The notes under the pieces were generated by a model that had not been told where the DNA came from, did not search any database, and saw nothing but the letters and a program-made list of their open reading frames with translations. From Desulfuromonadaceae bacterium (GTDB lineage Bacteria; Desulfobacterota; Desulfuromonadia; Desulfuromonadales; Geopsychrobacteraceae): 9,954 nucleotides of DNA. Positions 1 to 7,342 of this stretch are shown here, one piece after another. Both the position numbers and the translations under genes were made by a program. Position 1 is the stretch's first letter. Each line of letters starts with the position of its first letter. The stretch spans positions 1 to 9,954 of the forward strand of contig WTCI01000340.1 of assembly GCA_013138655.1 (NCBI GenBank), in the 5' to 3' direction.

Positions 1-2
1 CT

Positions 3-109
3 GATGGTCTGGTGCCGCCCATTCCAAGGGCCGCATGAACCCATCCCTGGGGCTTGACTGTCGCCATCCGGGCGACAGACACCCTTTCCATGGGCATCAC
101 CAGCACATC
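3..109. repeat. Imperfect palindromic element upstream of fabF, at the contig edge
   Basis: Outer arms 3-30 and 82-109 are imperfect reverse complements: about 21 of 28 positions pair, including CTGGTG (9-14) with CACCAG (98-103), GCCCAT (17-22) with ATGGGC (90-95), and AAGGG (26-30) with CCCTT (82-86). Inside lies a separate perfect 8-bp hairpin, CTGTCGCC (58-65) and GGCGACAG (71-78), with loop ATCCG. No convincing reading frame covers it. The composition and the nested stems suggest a dispersed intergenic repeat, either a folded RNA or a cruciform-forming DNA element. Its outer edge reaches the first bases of the contig, as expected where an assembly breaks in a repeat. Copy number cannot be seen from one window. 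Confidence 0.6.
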
Positions 110-154
110 TTGCTGAACAGTTACAAATTATTTAACTAATGAAAGTAGATATTT

Positions 155-1387
155 ATGCGTAGAGTTGTGGTCACCGGTGTCGGTATCGTGTCCCCCCTCG
201 GGACAGGTGTTGAAAAAAACTGGACAGCCATTACCTCTGGACAATCCGGTTTGGGTCCGATCACCCGGTTTGATGCTGCAGACTTTTCGAGTCAGATTGC
301 CGGGGAAGTGAAAGATTTTAACGCGGAACTCTATATTAATAAAAAAGAGATCAAGAAGATGGATCTTTTTATCCAATATGGTCTGGCCGCCGCAACGATG
401 GCGTTGAGTGATTCCGGCCTGGAGATCACTGATGCAAATGCTGAGCGGGTCGGTGTCCTGGTCGGTTCCGGCCTTGGTGGTTTGCCGGCCATTGAGAAGT
501 ACCACAAAGTCATGCTCGAACGCGGTTACAAGAAAATCTCTCCGTTCTTTATCCCGATGCTGATCATCAACCTTGCTCCTGGCCATATTTCGATGAAATT
601 TGGTGCGAAAGGGCCGACCCTGTCATCAGTCTCCGCCTGTGCCACAGGGACTCATTCGATCGGTGATGCCTATCACATGATCGCTCGCGGCGATGCCGAT
701 GCCATGTTTGCCGGGGGGACAGAATCAACGATCACTCCTTTGGGAGTTGGTGGTTTCAACGTCATGAAAGCTTTGTCGACGCGTAATGATGATCCACAAG
801 CGGCCAGTCGTCCGTTTGAGAAGAATCGAGACGGTTTTATCATGGCCGAAGGTGCCGGTATTCTGATCCTTGAGGAATACGAAGCTGCCAAGGCCCGTGG
901 TGCCGAGATTTACTGTGAAGTCGCCGGTTACGGGATGAGTGGTGATGCTTACCACCTGACCCAACCGGCTCCTGGCGGTGAAGGGGCAGCACGTTGCATG
1001 AAGATGGCGCTCAATAATGCCGGATTAAACCCTGAGGATGTCGATTATATCAACGCTCATGGTACGTCCACGCATTTCAACGATCTCTATGAAACCATGG
1101 CGATTAAAACTGTCCTGGGTGAGCATGCCAAGAAGGTCATGATTAGCTCGACCAAGAGTATGACCGGCCATGGCCTTGGTGCGGCCGGTGGTATTGAAGC
1201 GGCTTATCTGGCGCTGGTGTTGCAGAGAGGCGTCGTACCTCCGACCATCAACTATGATGAGCCTGATCCTGATTGCGATCTTGATTATGTCCCGAATGAG
1301 GCCCGCGAAGCAGCTTGCCAGGTGGCCTTATCGAACTCTTTCGGCTTCGGTGGGACCAATGCCACCCTCGCTTTTCGCAAGATCTGA
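155..1387 (+). CDS. fabF: 3-oxoacyl-[acyl-carrier-protein] synthase II (FabF)
   Basis: Condensing enzyme of type II fatty acid synthesis. It joins malonyl-ACP to a growing acyl-ACP, with CO2 release, in the cytoplasm. The 410-residue length is normal for FabF. The thiolase-fold catalytic triad is complete: nucleophile Cys162 in SACATG, His302 in NAHGTST, and His339 in [14 protein letters not shown], with the conserved Lys334. The C-terminal glycine-rich motif [10 protein letters not shown] is present. The start gives the standard [11 protein letters not shown]-terminus. Its ribosome binding site is weak (GAAAG, 141-145). rpiB follows after 8 bases, so the two are probably co-transcribed. In most bacteria acpP lies directly upstream of fabF; here the 154 bases before it contain a palindromic element and no acpP end. 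Confidence 0.97.
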   Translation: MRRVVVTGVGIVSPLGTGVEKNWTAITSGQSGLGPITRFDAADFSSQIAGEVKDFNAELYINKKEIKKMDLFIQYGLAAATMALSDSGLEITDANAERVGVLVGSGLGGLPAIEKYHKVMLERGYKKISPFFIPMLIINLAPGHISMKFGAKGPTLSSVSACATGTHSIGDAYHMIARGDADAMFAGGTESTITPLGVGGFNVMKALSTRNDDPQAASRPFEKNRDGFIMAEGAGILILEEYEAAKARGAEIYCEVAGYGMSGDAYHLTQPAPGGEGAARCMKMALNNAGLNPEDVDYINAHGTSTHFNDLYETMAIKTVLGEHAKKVMISSTKSMTGHGLGAAGGIEAAYLALVLQRGVVPPTINYDEPDPDCDLDYVPNEAREAACQVALSNSFGFGGTNATLAFRKI

Positions 1388-1389
1388 GG
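1386..1389 (+). promoter_or_regulatory. Ribosome binding site that fixes the rpiB start
   Basis: GAGG lies inside and just after the fabF stop codon (1385-1387), 6 bases before ATG 1396. It supports that start over the in-frame ATG at 1315, which lies well inside fabF and would add 27 residues unlike anything in RpiB. The overlap with the fabF stop suggests translational coupling. Confidence 0.7.
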
Positions 1390-1395
1390 TGCGAG

Positions 1396-1833
1396 ATGAT
1401 TGCTGTCGGAAGTGACCACGGTGGCTATGAGCTGAAGCAGGCGGTTTGCGAGTATCTGAAAAGTCGGCAAATTTCCTATGAAGATTACGGGACCTACAGC
1501 ACTGAATCGGTTGATTATCCCGATGTTGCTGCCAAGGTTGCCGGCGCTGTCTCAAAGGGGGTGGTAAAAGAGGGAATCCTGATCTGCGGTACCGGTATCG
1601 GCGTGTCGATTGCCGCGAATAAATTCCCCGGTGTCCGGGCGGCATTGGTGCATGATGCTTTTACCGCGCAGATGGCACGTGAACATAATGATGCCAATAT
1701 TCTGGTGATGGGTGGTCGGATCCTCTCTGCCGCAGAAGGTGCCAGGTTGGTTGGGATCTGGCTGGATCATCGGTTCGAAGGTGGGCGGCATCAGAATCGT
1801 TTGTCGAAGATAACTGCGACTGAGCAGAAATAA
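1396..1833 (+). CDS. rpiB: Ribose 5-phosphate isomerase B
   Basis: Interconverts ribose 5-phosphate and ribulose 5-phosphate in the pentose phosphate pathway. Ribulose 5-phosphate is also the substrate of RibBA encoded downstream. The 145-residue protein shows RpiB/LacAB family hallmarks: SDHGG at residues 6-10, the active-site Cys64 in ICGTGIG, the REHNDANILVMGG block with His97, and the basic phosphate-binding tail RFEGGRHQNRL. The frame opens further upstream at 1315, but the family N-terminus (MIAVGSDHGG) and the ribosome binding site at 1386-1389 both choose 1396. It is 8 bases behind fabF and is followed by a strong terminator, so it is probably the last gene of the upstream transcript. 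Sugar specificity (ribose versus allose 6-phosphate) cannot be settled by eye. Confidence 0.95.
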   Translation: MIAVGSDHGGYELKQAVCEYLKSRQISYEDYGTYSTESVDYPDVAAKVAGAVSKGVVKEGILICGTGIGVSIAANKFPGVRAALVHDAFTAQMAREHNDANILVMGGRILSAAEGARLVGIWLDHRFEGGRHQNRLSKITATEQK

Positions 1834-1846
1834 ACGGCTAACAATG

Positions 1847-1879
1847 AACGGGGTAGCGATGAACTGCCCCGTTTTTTAT
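1847..1879 (+). terminator. Intrinsic terminator between rpiB and glyA
   Basis: A 10-bp stem, AACGGGGTAG (1847-1856) with CTGCCCCGTT (1864-1873), containing one G-T wobble, closes a 7-base loop (CGATGAA). A run of six T follows at 1872-1877. This is a textbook rho-independent terminator on the plus strand. It begins 13 bases after the rpiB stop, and its T run ends only 7 bases before the glyA ribosome binding site. Confidence 0.9.
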
Positions 1880-1896
1880 AGAACAGGAGAAATGAG

Positions 1897-3150
1897 ATGG
1901 TTGCTTCAAAGCTCGCTGAATTTGATCCGGAAATTGCCAAAACTCTGCGCGAAGAAACCGAGCGTCAGGAATACACCCTCGAATTTATTGCCTCGGAAAA
2001 CTTTGTCAGTGAGGCTGTGTTGGAAGCACAGGGCTCGGTACTGACCAATAAATATGCTGAAGGGTATCCGGGTAAGCGTTATTACGGCGGTTGCGAAGTG
2101 GTTGATGTTGCTGAGCAACTGGCCATCGACCGGGCGAAAGAACTGTTCGGTGCCGAACACGTCAATGTTCAGCCCCATTCCGGTTCTCAGGCTAATATGG
2201 CGGTTTATATGGCGGTTTGCCAGCCTGGTGATACCGTACTCGGAATGAATCTGGCGCATGGTGGTCATCTAACGCACGGCTCACCAGTCAATTTTTCCGG
2301 TAAGCTCTATAACATTGTGTCCTATGGGGTGAAACCGGAAACCGGCATGATTGATTATGAAGAAGTTGAGCGCTTGGCGAAGGAACATCAGCCGAAGTTG
2401 ATTGTTGTCGGTGCCAGTGCCTATGCCCGTGAGATCGATTTTCCGGCCTTCCGGCGGATTGCTGATGAGGTTGGCGCTGTCGTTATGGTTGATATGGCGC
2501 ACATTGCCGGACTGGTTGCTGCCGGTGTTCACCCCGATCCGGTGCCTTACGCTGAATTTGTCACAACCACCACGCATAAAACCCTGCGCGGACCGCGCGG
2601 CGGGATGATTCTCTGTACGGAAGAATGGGCCAAGAAGCTCAACAGCAATATCTTCCCGGGGATCCAGGGTGGGCCGCTGATGCATGTCATTGCGGCCAAG
2701 GCCGTCGCATTAAAAGAAGCGTTGTCGCCGGAGTTTAGCGAGTATGCACAGCAGGTGGTTAAAAACGCTCAAACCCTGGCAAACGAACTGATTGCGAAAG
2801 GTTATAAGTTGGTTTCAGGCGGGACCGATAATCACCTGATGCTGGTCGATTTCACCGGCACTGAATTGACCGGTAAGGTGGCCGAGGCAACCTTGGAAAA
2901 AGCTGGGATTACCGTGAATAAGAATGCGGTTCCTTTTGATCCCCGTTCTCCATTTGTTACCAGTGGAATCAGGATCGGGACTCCGGCAACCACCACCCGT
3001 GGTTTGAAAGAACCTGAAATGCTCAAAGTTGCAGCATGGATCGACCGGGCGTTGAACAATATCGATAACGAAGCAGAGCTGGCCAAAATTCGTGCAGAAA
3101 TCAAGGAGCTCTGTCAAGCGTTTCCCCTGTATGCTCATCGCTTGAAATAG
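1897..3150 (+). CDS. glyA: Serine hydroxymethyltransferase
   Basis: Pyridoxal phosphate enzyme that converts serine and tetrahydrofolate to glycine and 5,10-methylene-tetrahydrofolate. The latter is the one-carbon donor for thymidylate and purine synthesis. The 417-residue length equals that of typical bacterial GlyA. The cofactor Schiff-base lysine is Lys228 in [14 protein letters not shown]. Asp199 and His202 in VDMAHIAG are the usual pyridine-binding residues. The N-terminal ENFVSEAV and [15 protein letters not shown] substrate-site motifs are intact. The start is supported by AGGAG at 1885-1889, 7 bases upstream. A strong terminator ends just upstream, leaving little room for a promoter, so expression may depend on read-through. 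The next gene starts 8 bases after the stop. Confidence 0.97.
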   Translation: MVASKLAEFDPEIAKTLREETERQEYTLEFIASENFVSEAVLEAQGSVLTNKYAEGYPGKRYYGGCEVVDVAEQLAIDRAKELFGAEHVNVQPHSGSQANMAVYMAVCQPGDTVLGMNLAHGGHLTHGSPVNFSGKLYNIVSYGVKPETGMIDYEEVERLAKEHQPKLIVVGASAYAREIDFPAFRRIADEVGAVVMVDMAHIAGLVAAGVHPDPVPYAEFVTTTTHKTLRGPRGGMILCTEEWAKKLNSNIFPGIQGGPLMHVIAAKAVALKEALSPEFSEYAQQVVKNAQTLANELIAKGYKLVSGGTDNHLMLVDFTGTELTGKVAEATLEKAGITVNKNAVPFDPRSPFVTSGIRIGTPATTTRGLKEPEMLKVAAWIDRALNNIDNEAELAKIRAEIKELCQAFPLYAHRLK

Positions 3151-3158
3151 GATTCAGT

Positions 3159-3617
3159 ATGGAACGGCCAAGCTGGGATGAATATTTCATGCAGATCACT
3201 GTACTGGTCGCCAGTCGTTCGACCTGTCTGCGCCGCCAGGTCGGTGCGCTCCTGGTGAAGGAGAAGAACATTCTGGCGACCGGTTACAACGGTGCGCCGA
3301 GCGGCATTACTCATTGCGATGTCACAGGCTGTTTACGTGAGCAGTTAAAGGTCCCCTCCGGTGAGCGGCACGAACTCTGTCGCGGTTTGCATGCCGAGCA
3401 GAATGCGATTATTCAGGCCGCTCGACATGGGATCAATATTGCTGGTTCCACCCTCTATTGTACCGATTCACCATGTATCATCTGCAGTAAAATGCTGATT
3501 AATGCAGGTGTCGGTGGAATCGTTTTCAAGCGGGGTTATCCTGATCAATTATCACTGCAGATGTTGGATGAGGCAGGAATTTCCCATCAGCAGTTTCCCG
3601 TTGCGGAGCAGGTATGA
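3159..3617 (+). CDS. Deoxycytidylate (dCMP) deaminase, ComEB-like
   Basis: Probably deaminates dCMP to dUMP, the substrate of thymidylate synthase. The 152-residue protein has the cytidine-deaminase-fold zinc site: His78 and catalytic Glu80 in LHAEQNAI, with Cys106 and Cys109 in [10 protein letters not shown]. The extra segment with Cys54, Cys58, His71 and Cys74 before the HAE motif is typical of the dCMP deaminase branch (Bacillus ComEB, T4 Cd), which can bind a second zinc. Plain cytidine deaminases lack it. The start has AGGA at 3149-3152, overlapping the glyA stop. The stop overlaps the nrdR start by 4 bases (ATGA), which implies coupled translation. It sits between glyA (methylene-folate) and nrdR (ribonucleotide reductase control), consistent with dTTP supply. 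Substrate choice is inferred from family resemblance. Confidence 0.88.
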   Translation: MERPSWDEYFMQITVLVASRSTCLRRQVGALLVKEKNILATGYNGAPSGITHCDVTGCLREQLKVPSGERHELCRGLHAEQNAIIQAARHGINIAGSTLYCTDSPCIICSKMLINAGVGGIVFKRGYPDQLSLQMLDEAGISHQQFPVAEQV

Positions 3618-4072
3618 AATGTCCCTTTTGTCAACATGATGATACCAGGGTTGTCGATTCGCGTTTGGGAAAAGAGGGGAATAACGTACGGCGGCGGCGT
3701 GAATGCCCGGCCTGCGAGCGACGTTTTACCACCTATGAGCGGGTTGAAGAAATTCTCCCCTGGGTGATTAAAAAAGACGGACGCCGGGAGGCATTCGATC
3801 GTTCTAAAATTATCTCCGGGATGCAGCGCGCCTGTGAAAAAAGACCGATTTCGGTTGAGCAGATTGAAGAAATGGTCGATCAACTGGAGCGGAGGTTCCA
3901 GGAATGCGGCGATAAGGAAATTGCCGCAAGCTTGATCGGTGAAGCGGTTATGGATAGCTTGCAGGTAGTCGATGAGGTTGCTTACGTTCGCTTCGCCTCG
4001 GTTTATCGACAGTTCAAGGATATCAATGAATTCATGGTCGAGTTGACCGACCTGTTGAAGCATTCTAAATAA
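3614..4072 (+). CDS. nrdR: Transcriptional repressor NrdR
   Basis: Zinc-ribbon and ATP-cone regulator that represses ribonucleotide reductase genes according to ATP/dATP level. The 152-residue length is typical. The N-terminal zinc ribbon uses Cys3, Cys6, Cys31 and Cys34 (MKCPFC and ECPAC), with the conserved VVDSR and [18 protein letters not shown] stretches. The ATP-cone domain spans roughly residues 49-139, with the characteristic [16 protein letters not shown] opening. It overlaps the preceding deaminase gene by 4 bases. The nrdR-ribD-(ribE)-ribH-nusB order is also found in gammaproteobacteria such as E. coli, so the linkage to riboflavin genes is ancient. I see no clear NrdR-box pair in this window, so its targets lie elsewhere. 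A 248-base gap holding a palindrome separates it from ribD. Confidence 0.97.
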   Translation: MKCPFCQHDDTRVVDSRLGKEGNNVRRRRECPACERRFTTYERVEEILPWVIKKDGRREAFDRSKIISGMQRACEKRPISVEQIEEMVDQLERRFQECGDKEIAASLIGEAVMDSLQVVDEVAYVRFASVYRQFKDINEFMVELTDLLKHSK

Positions 4073-4094
4073 AGCAGGTTCTAAAGATGTTTTT

Positions 4095-4286
4095 CAGCCG
4101 GAATATATTAGTGCCCCGTGCGGCTAATCCTGTCTTCTAATTCTGACCCTTTTCGGCGCTGCCAGTGTTGCGCCAACTTGACTTAACGCACGGCTAGGCC
4201 TGCGTTGGCACCGCCTTAGCAGCACCCAAAATGTCTCAGAATTCATTGACACGATTAACCGCACGAGACACTCGGTATTCCGGCTG
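4095..4286. repeat. 192-bp imperfect palindrome with perfect 11-bp terminal inverted repeats (MITE-like)
   Basis: The ends CAGCCGGAATA (4095-4105) and TATTCCGGCTG (4276-4286) are perfect reverse complements. The complementarity continues inwards: 4110-4129 pairs with 4253-4272 at 17 of 20 positions, AATTCTGA (4139-4146) pairs with TCAGAATT (4236-4243), TTTT (4150-4153) with AAAA, GCTGC (4158-4162 region) with GCAGC, and GCCAAC (4172-4177) with GTTGG(C) at 4204-4209. The apex holds a competing palindrome, AACGCA (4185-4190) with TGCGTT (4201-4206), centred on CTAG. By hand count roughly three quarters of the arm positions pair. No open frame of note covers it. It fills most of the nrdR-ribD gap (4073-4320). 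I see no clear target-site duplication. It could be a non-autonomous mobile repeat, a leader RNA hairpin, or both. Confidence 0.8.
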
Positions 4287-4320
4287 TCGAGTTTTATAGC
4301 GGTTGCTTTTGGAGTAGCAG

Positions 4321-5436
4321 ATGGCTGACAGCACCCAGCAACAATTTATGGCTCGGGCGATTAAATTGGCTGAGATAGGGCTGGGAAGAACGGCACCAAA
4401 TCCACCTGTGGGTGCGGTTATTGTTCGCGATGGTCAAGTCGTTGGCGAAGGGTTTCATCCAAAAGCCGGGGAGCCGCATGCAGAAATTTTTGCCCTTAGG
4501 GAGGCAGCTGAAAAAGCCGCAGGTGCGGATGTTTATGTGACTCTGGAGCCCTGCTCTCATTATGGGCGTACCGAACCCTGTGCCGATGCTTTAGTGGCTG
4601 CCGGTGTCAAGCGGGTCTTTGTCGGTGTGCAGGATCCGAATCCACAGGTCGCTGGACGAGGCATTGAAAAATTACGTCAAGCCGGTATCGAAGTTGCCGT
4701 TGGCGTGCAGGAGCGACAGTGTCGTCGCCTGATTGCAGCTTTCACCCGTCACATAACGACTGGGTTTCCGTTCACTATCTATAAAACTGCCATGACGCTG
4801 GATGGCAAAACGGCGACGACCAGCGGGGATTCACAATGGATTTCCGGAGAACTGAGCCGCCAGCGCGTTCATCAGTTGCGTGACCGTGTTGAGGCGATCA
4901 TGGTCGGTATCGAGACCTTGCTGGCTGACGACCCGCTGCTCAACACTCGTTTGTCGGATAATCGTCGTAGAGATCCTCTGCGAGTTGTTGTCGACAGCCG
5001 GTTGCGTATTCCGTTGAGCAGTAGAATGTTACGGCAAGAATCTTCCGCGTCGACGTTTATTGCGACAACCGCTGCGGACCCACAGAAAATTTCAGCATTG
5101 CAACAGCTGGGTGCCGAAGTGATGATTTTCCCTGAATCTGCCGGTGGCGTATCATTGCCCCATCTCTGGCAAGAGTTAGGGCGTCGTCATGTTCAGCGCC
5201 TTTTACTGGAAGGTGGGGCAACTTTGGCCGGAGCCGCCTTGCAGGCTGGTTTGATCGATCAGATGATGGTCTTTGTTGCCCCCAAAATGATTGGTGGCTC
5301 TGCCCGGTACGGAATCTTTAATGGTGAGGGTTGTCATAAGCTGATAAACGCGGTACGACTTGTCGAGCTGTGTTCCGAACAGCTTGGCGAAGATATCCTG
5401 ATTACGGGGGATGTGGAGAAATGTTCACAGGATTGA
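4321..5436 (+). CDS. ribD: Bifunctional riboflavin deaminase/reductase RibD
   Basis: Carries out the second and third steps of the riboflavin pyrimidine branch: deamination of diaminohydroxyphosphoribosylaminopyrimidine, then NADPH-dependent reduction of the ribosyl side chain. The 371-residue length is typical. The N-terminal deaminase domain (about 1-145) has zinc ligands His53, Cys78 and Cys87 and catalytic Glu55 (PHAEIFAL, LEPCSHYGRTEPC). The C-terminal reductase domain (about 150-365) opens with IYKTAMTLDGKTAT. It carries the GIETLLADDPLLNTR substrate motif near 197-210 and LLEGG with Glu297, before the terminal PKMIGG segment. The start has GGAG at 4311-4314, 6 bases upstream. It is the first gene of the riboflavin cluster, overlaps ribE by 16 bases, and has no recognisable FMN riboswitch ahead of it. 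Confidence 0.97.
   Translation: MADSTQQQFMARAIKLAEIGLGRTAPNPPVGAVIVRDGQVVGEGFHPKAGEPHAEIFALREAAEKAAGADVYVTLEPCSHYGRTEPCADALVAAGVKRVFVGVQDPNPQVAGRGIEKLRQAGIEVAVGVQERQCRRLIAAFTRHITTGFPFTIYKTAMTLDGKTATTSGDSQWISGELSRQRVHQLRDRVEAIMVGIETLLADDPLLNTRLSDNRRRDPLRVVVDSRLRIPLSSRMLRQESSASTFIATTAADPQKISALQQLGAEVMIFPESAGGVSLPHLWQELGRRHVQRLLLEGGATLAGAALQAGLIDQMMVFVAPKMIGGSARYGIFNGEGCHKLINAVRLVELCSEQLGEDILITGDVEKCSQD
5406..5418 (+). promoter_or_regulatory. Unusually placed ribosome binding site for ribE
   Basis: Two purine stretches precede ATG 5421, both inside the end of ribD: GGGGGA (5406-5411), 9 bases away, and GGAG (5415-5418), only 2 bases away. The first has the better spacing. The near-invariant N-terminus MFTGLI of riboflavin synthase fixes the start at 5421 despite this. 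Translation is probably coupled to the end of ribD. Confidence 0.4.
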
Positions 5437-6071
5437 TTCAGGAAATCGGCAAGGTCGGCGGTCTCCAACGACGGGGAGATTCTGCTCAACTGCGGATCGT
5501 CTCGGAACTGGCCAACGGTGATCTGCAACTTGGTGAAAGTATCGCAGTGAATGGGGCTTGTCTGACGGTGATAACCTGGGACTCCAGCAGTTTTACCGTT
5601 GATGTCTCACCGGAAACTTTGACGTGTACAACCCTGGGCAGCCTGAGACCGAATATGCCGGTTAATCTGGAGCGGGCTTTACGCTTGAGTGACCGACTCG
5701 GCGGCCATCTGGTCAGTGGTCATGTTGATTGTATCGCGAAGATTCGTAAACGTTACCAGGAGCATAACGCGGTACGTTTTGAATTTGCGCTGCCTGAAGA
5801 AACCTTGCGTTACATCGTTATGAAAGGTTCAGTAGCGATTGACGGAATCAGTTTGACGGTTAACGAAGTAACACAGAACAGCTTTTCCGTTATGGTTATT
5901 CCGCATTCTCTCGCAATGACAACCCTGCAAAACTGTCGCGAAGGGGCAGAGGTCAACATTGAAACAGACCTGATCGGCCGCTATGTTGAGCGTCTTTTGC
6001 AGGGGAAGATAGCGCCGCAGAACAGCACCGGGATAAGCCTGGAGTCCCTTGCCAAAAACGGATTCATGTGA
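5421..6071 (+). CDS. ribE: Riboflavin synthase (alpha subunit)
   Basis: Dismutates two molecules of 6,7-dimethyl-8-ribityllumazine to riboflavin and the pyrimidine that RibH reuses. The symbol ribE follows Bacillus-style usage; in E. coli the enzyme is called RibC. The 216-residue protein is two tandem lumazine-binding beta-barrels. Each carries the family signature: GESIAVNGACLTV at about 38-50 and GSVAIDGISLTVNEV at about 136-150. The inter-domain LGGHLVSGHVD lies at 93-103. The start at 5421 gives the canonical MFTGLI. The frame opens 17 codons earlier inside ribD, but those residues do not fit the family. It overlaps ribD by 16 bases and is 40 bases before ribBA. All expected parts are intact. 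Confidence 0.96.
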   Translation: MFTGLIQEIGKVGGLQRRGDSAQLRIVSELANGDLQLGESIAVNGACLTVITWDSSSFTVDVSPETLTCTTLGSLRPNMPVNLERALRLSDRLGGHLVSGHVDCIAKIRKRYQEHNAVRFEFALPEETLRYIVMKGSVAIDGISLTVNEVTQNSFSVMVIPHSLAMTTLQNCREGAEVNIETDLIGRYVERLLQGKIAPQNSTGISLESLAKNGFM

Positions 6072-6111
6072 GATATTTCCCGGCTGGGGAATTCAAAAAA
6101 GGATTGAATAG

Positions 6112-7317
6112 ATGCCGATAGCAAAAATTGAAGCCGCTCTGGACGATATCCGACGGGGTAAAATGGTCATTCTGGTCGATGATGAGGACCGTGAGAATGA
6201 AGGTGATCTGGTTATAGCCGCTGAAAAGGTGACTCCGGAAGCCATCAACTTTATGGCGAAAGAGGGACGTGGCCTGATCTGTCTTTCGATGACGGAAGCT
6301 CGCGCTGATGAGCTTGATCTGCCTTTAATGGTCAGTAATAACAGTTCCTCTTTCGGGACCGCCTTCACCGTTTCGATCGAAGCACGGCGTGGCGTGACGA
6401 CAGGTATTTCTGCTGCTGACCGATCGCATACGATACAGGTCGCTGTTGCTGATGATACCACGGCCCGAGATCTCGCTCGGCCGGGACATGTTTTCCCGTT
6501 ACGGGCGAAAAAGGGTGGTGTCATGGTGCGTGCCGGACAGACTGAAGGCTCAGTTGATCTGGCACGTATGGCGGGCCTTAAGTCGGCTGGGGTTATTTGT
6601 GAAATCATGAATGAGGACGGCACCATGGCGCGCATGCCGCAGTTGAAAAAGTTTGCTGCGCAACATGATTTAAAAATCATCGCTATCGCCGATATGGTCG
6701 CCTACCGAATGCGTAAAGAGTTGTTGATTCGGAGAGCAGCGGAAACGGTTCTGCCCACTTTCTATGGGGGTGATTTTGCCGCAATCGTTTATGAAAATGA
6801 TGTTGATCATGCCCAGCATATCGCCTTGGTCAAAGGTGAAATTGATCCGGAAAAACCTGTTCTCGTGCGGGTTCACTCAGAATGTTTGACCGGCGACGTT
6901 TTCGGTTCGCAGCGCTGTGACTGTGGCGATCAGTTGCATGCCGCGCTGGCACAGATTGACGAAGAAGGTGTCGGTATCATCCTTTATATGCGTCAGGAAG
7001 GACGTGGGATCGGCCTGCTCAACAAGATCAAAGCCTATGCTTTGCAGGATCAGGGTCATGACACCGTAGAGGCTAATGAGGCCCTCGGTTTCAGTGCTGA
7101 CCTGCGGGATTATGGTATCGGGGCGCAGATCCTGGCAGAGCTGGGGGTCAAAAAACTGCGTTTGATGACGAATAATCCGAAAAAGATCGTCGGCTTGGAA
7201 GGCTATGGCCTGGAAATTGTTGAACGTGTTCCCATCGAGATGAAGCCGCAGGCCGCAAATTTAAAATATCTGAAAACTAAACGGGAAAAATTGGGGCACT
7301 TGCTGGAAAATCTCTAG
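6112..7317 (+). CDS. ribBA: Bifunctional 3,4-dihydroxy-2-butanone-4-phosphate synthase / GTP cyclohydrolase II
   Basis: Supplies both entry points of riboflavin synthesis: the four-carbon unit from ribulose 5-phosphate and the pyrimidine precursor from GTP. The 401-residue length is typical of the fusion. The N-terminal RibB domain (about 1-200) has the acidic metal/substrate loop [10 protein letters not shown] at 23-32 and His126 in RPGHVFPL. The C-terminal RibA domain (about 205-395) has zinc cysteines Cys258, Cys269 and Cys271 ([17 protein letters not shown]). It also has RQEGRGIGL at 294-302, DYGIGAQIL at 333-341 and TNNPKK at 353-358. Both active sites look complete, unlike fusions in which one half has decayed. 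The start has AAAGGA at 6098-6103, 8 bases upstream. ribH follows after 25 bases. Confidence 0.97.
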   Translation: MPIAKIEAALDDIRRGKMVILVDDEDRENEGDLVIAAEKVTPEAINFMAKEGRGLICLSMTEARADELDLPLMVSNNSSSFGTAFTVSIEARRGVTTGISAADRSHTIQVAVADDTTARDLARPGHVFPLRAKKGGVMVRAGQTEGSVDLARMAGLKSAGVICEIMNEDGTMARMPQLKKFAAQHDLKIIAIADMVAYRMRKELLIRRAAETVLPTFYGGDFAAIVYENDVDHAQHIALVKGEIDPEKPVLVRVHSECLTGDVFGSQRCDCGDQLHAALAQIDEEGVGIILYMRQEGRGIGLLNKIKAYALQDQGHDTVEANEALGFSADLRDYGIGAQILAELGVKKLRLMTNNPKKIVGLEGYGLEIVERVPIEMKPQAANLKYLKTKREKLGHLLENL

Positions 7318-7342
7318 CCGAGCCTTTTACACGGAGGAAAAT

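Noticed and set aside
128..586. 152-residue open frame on the minus strand opposite fabF
   Set aside because: It lies antisense to an unambiguous fabF, has no recognisable domain or ribosome binding site, and its low-complexity composition is typical of a shadow frame. The same applies to the other long antisense frames over rpiB, glyA, nrdR, ribBA and ribH.
1315..1395. Upstream start that would lengthen RpiB by 27 residues
   Set aside because: The extension lies inside fabF and shows no family resemblance. MIAVGSDHGG at 1396, with its own ribosome binding site, is the standard RpiB start.
4100..4114. Possible NrdR box (AATATATTAGTG)
   Set aside because: It matches only part of the NrdR-box consensus, with a shifted right half. 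It is a single site with no correctly spaced partner and no ribonucleotide reductase gene nearby.
4246..4251. Perfect TTGACA (-35 consensus) ahead of ribD
   Set aside because: It lies within the right arm of the large palindrome and has no TATAAT-like hexamer 16-18 bases downstream. The nearest candidates (TATTCC at 4276, TTTATA at 4293) are too far away.
5370..5420. Upstream start that would lengthen riboflavin synthase by 17 residues
   Set aside because: Riboflavin synthases begin with MFTGLI, which is encoded at 5421. The upstream codons are ribD sequence read in another frame.
6077..6091. TTCCC/GGGAA hairpin between ribE and ribBA
   Set aside because: Only 5 bp with a 5-base loop, followed by an A run rather than a T run on the plus strand. 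It is too weak to call a terminator or regulator.
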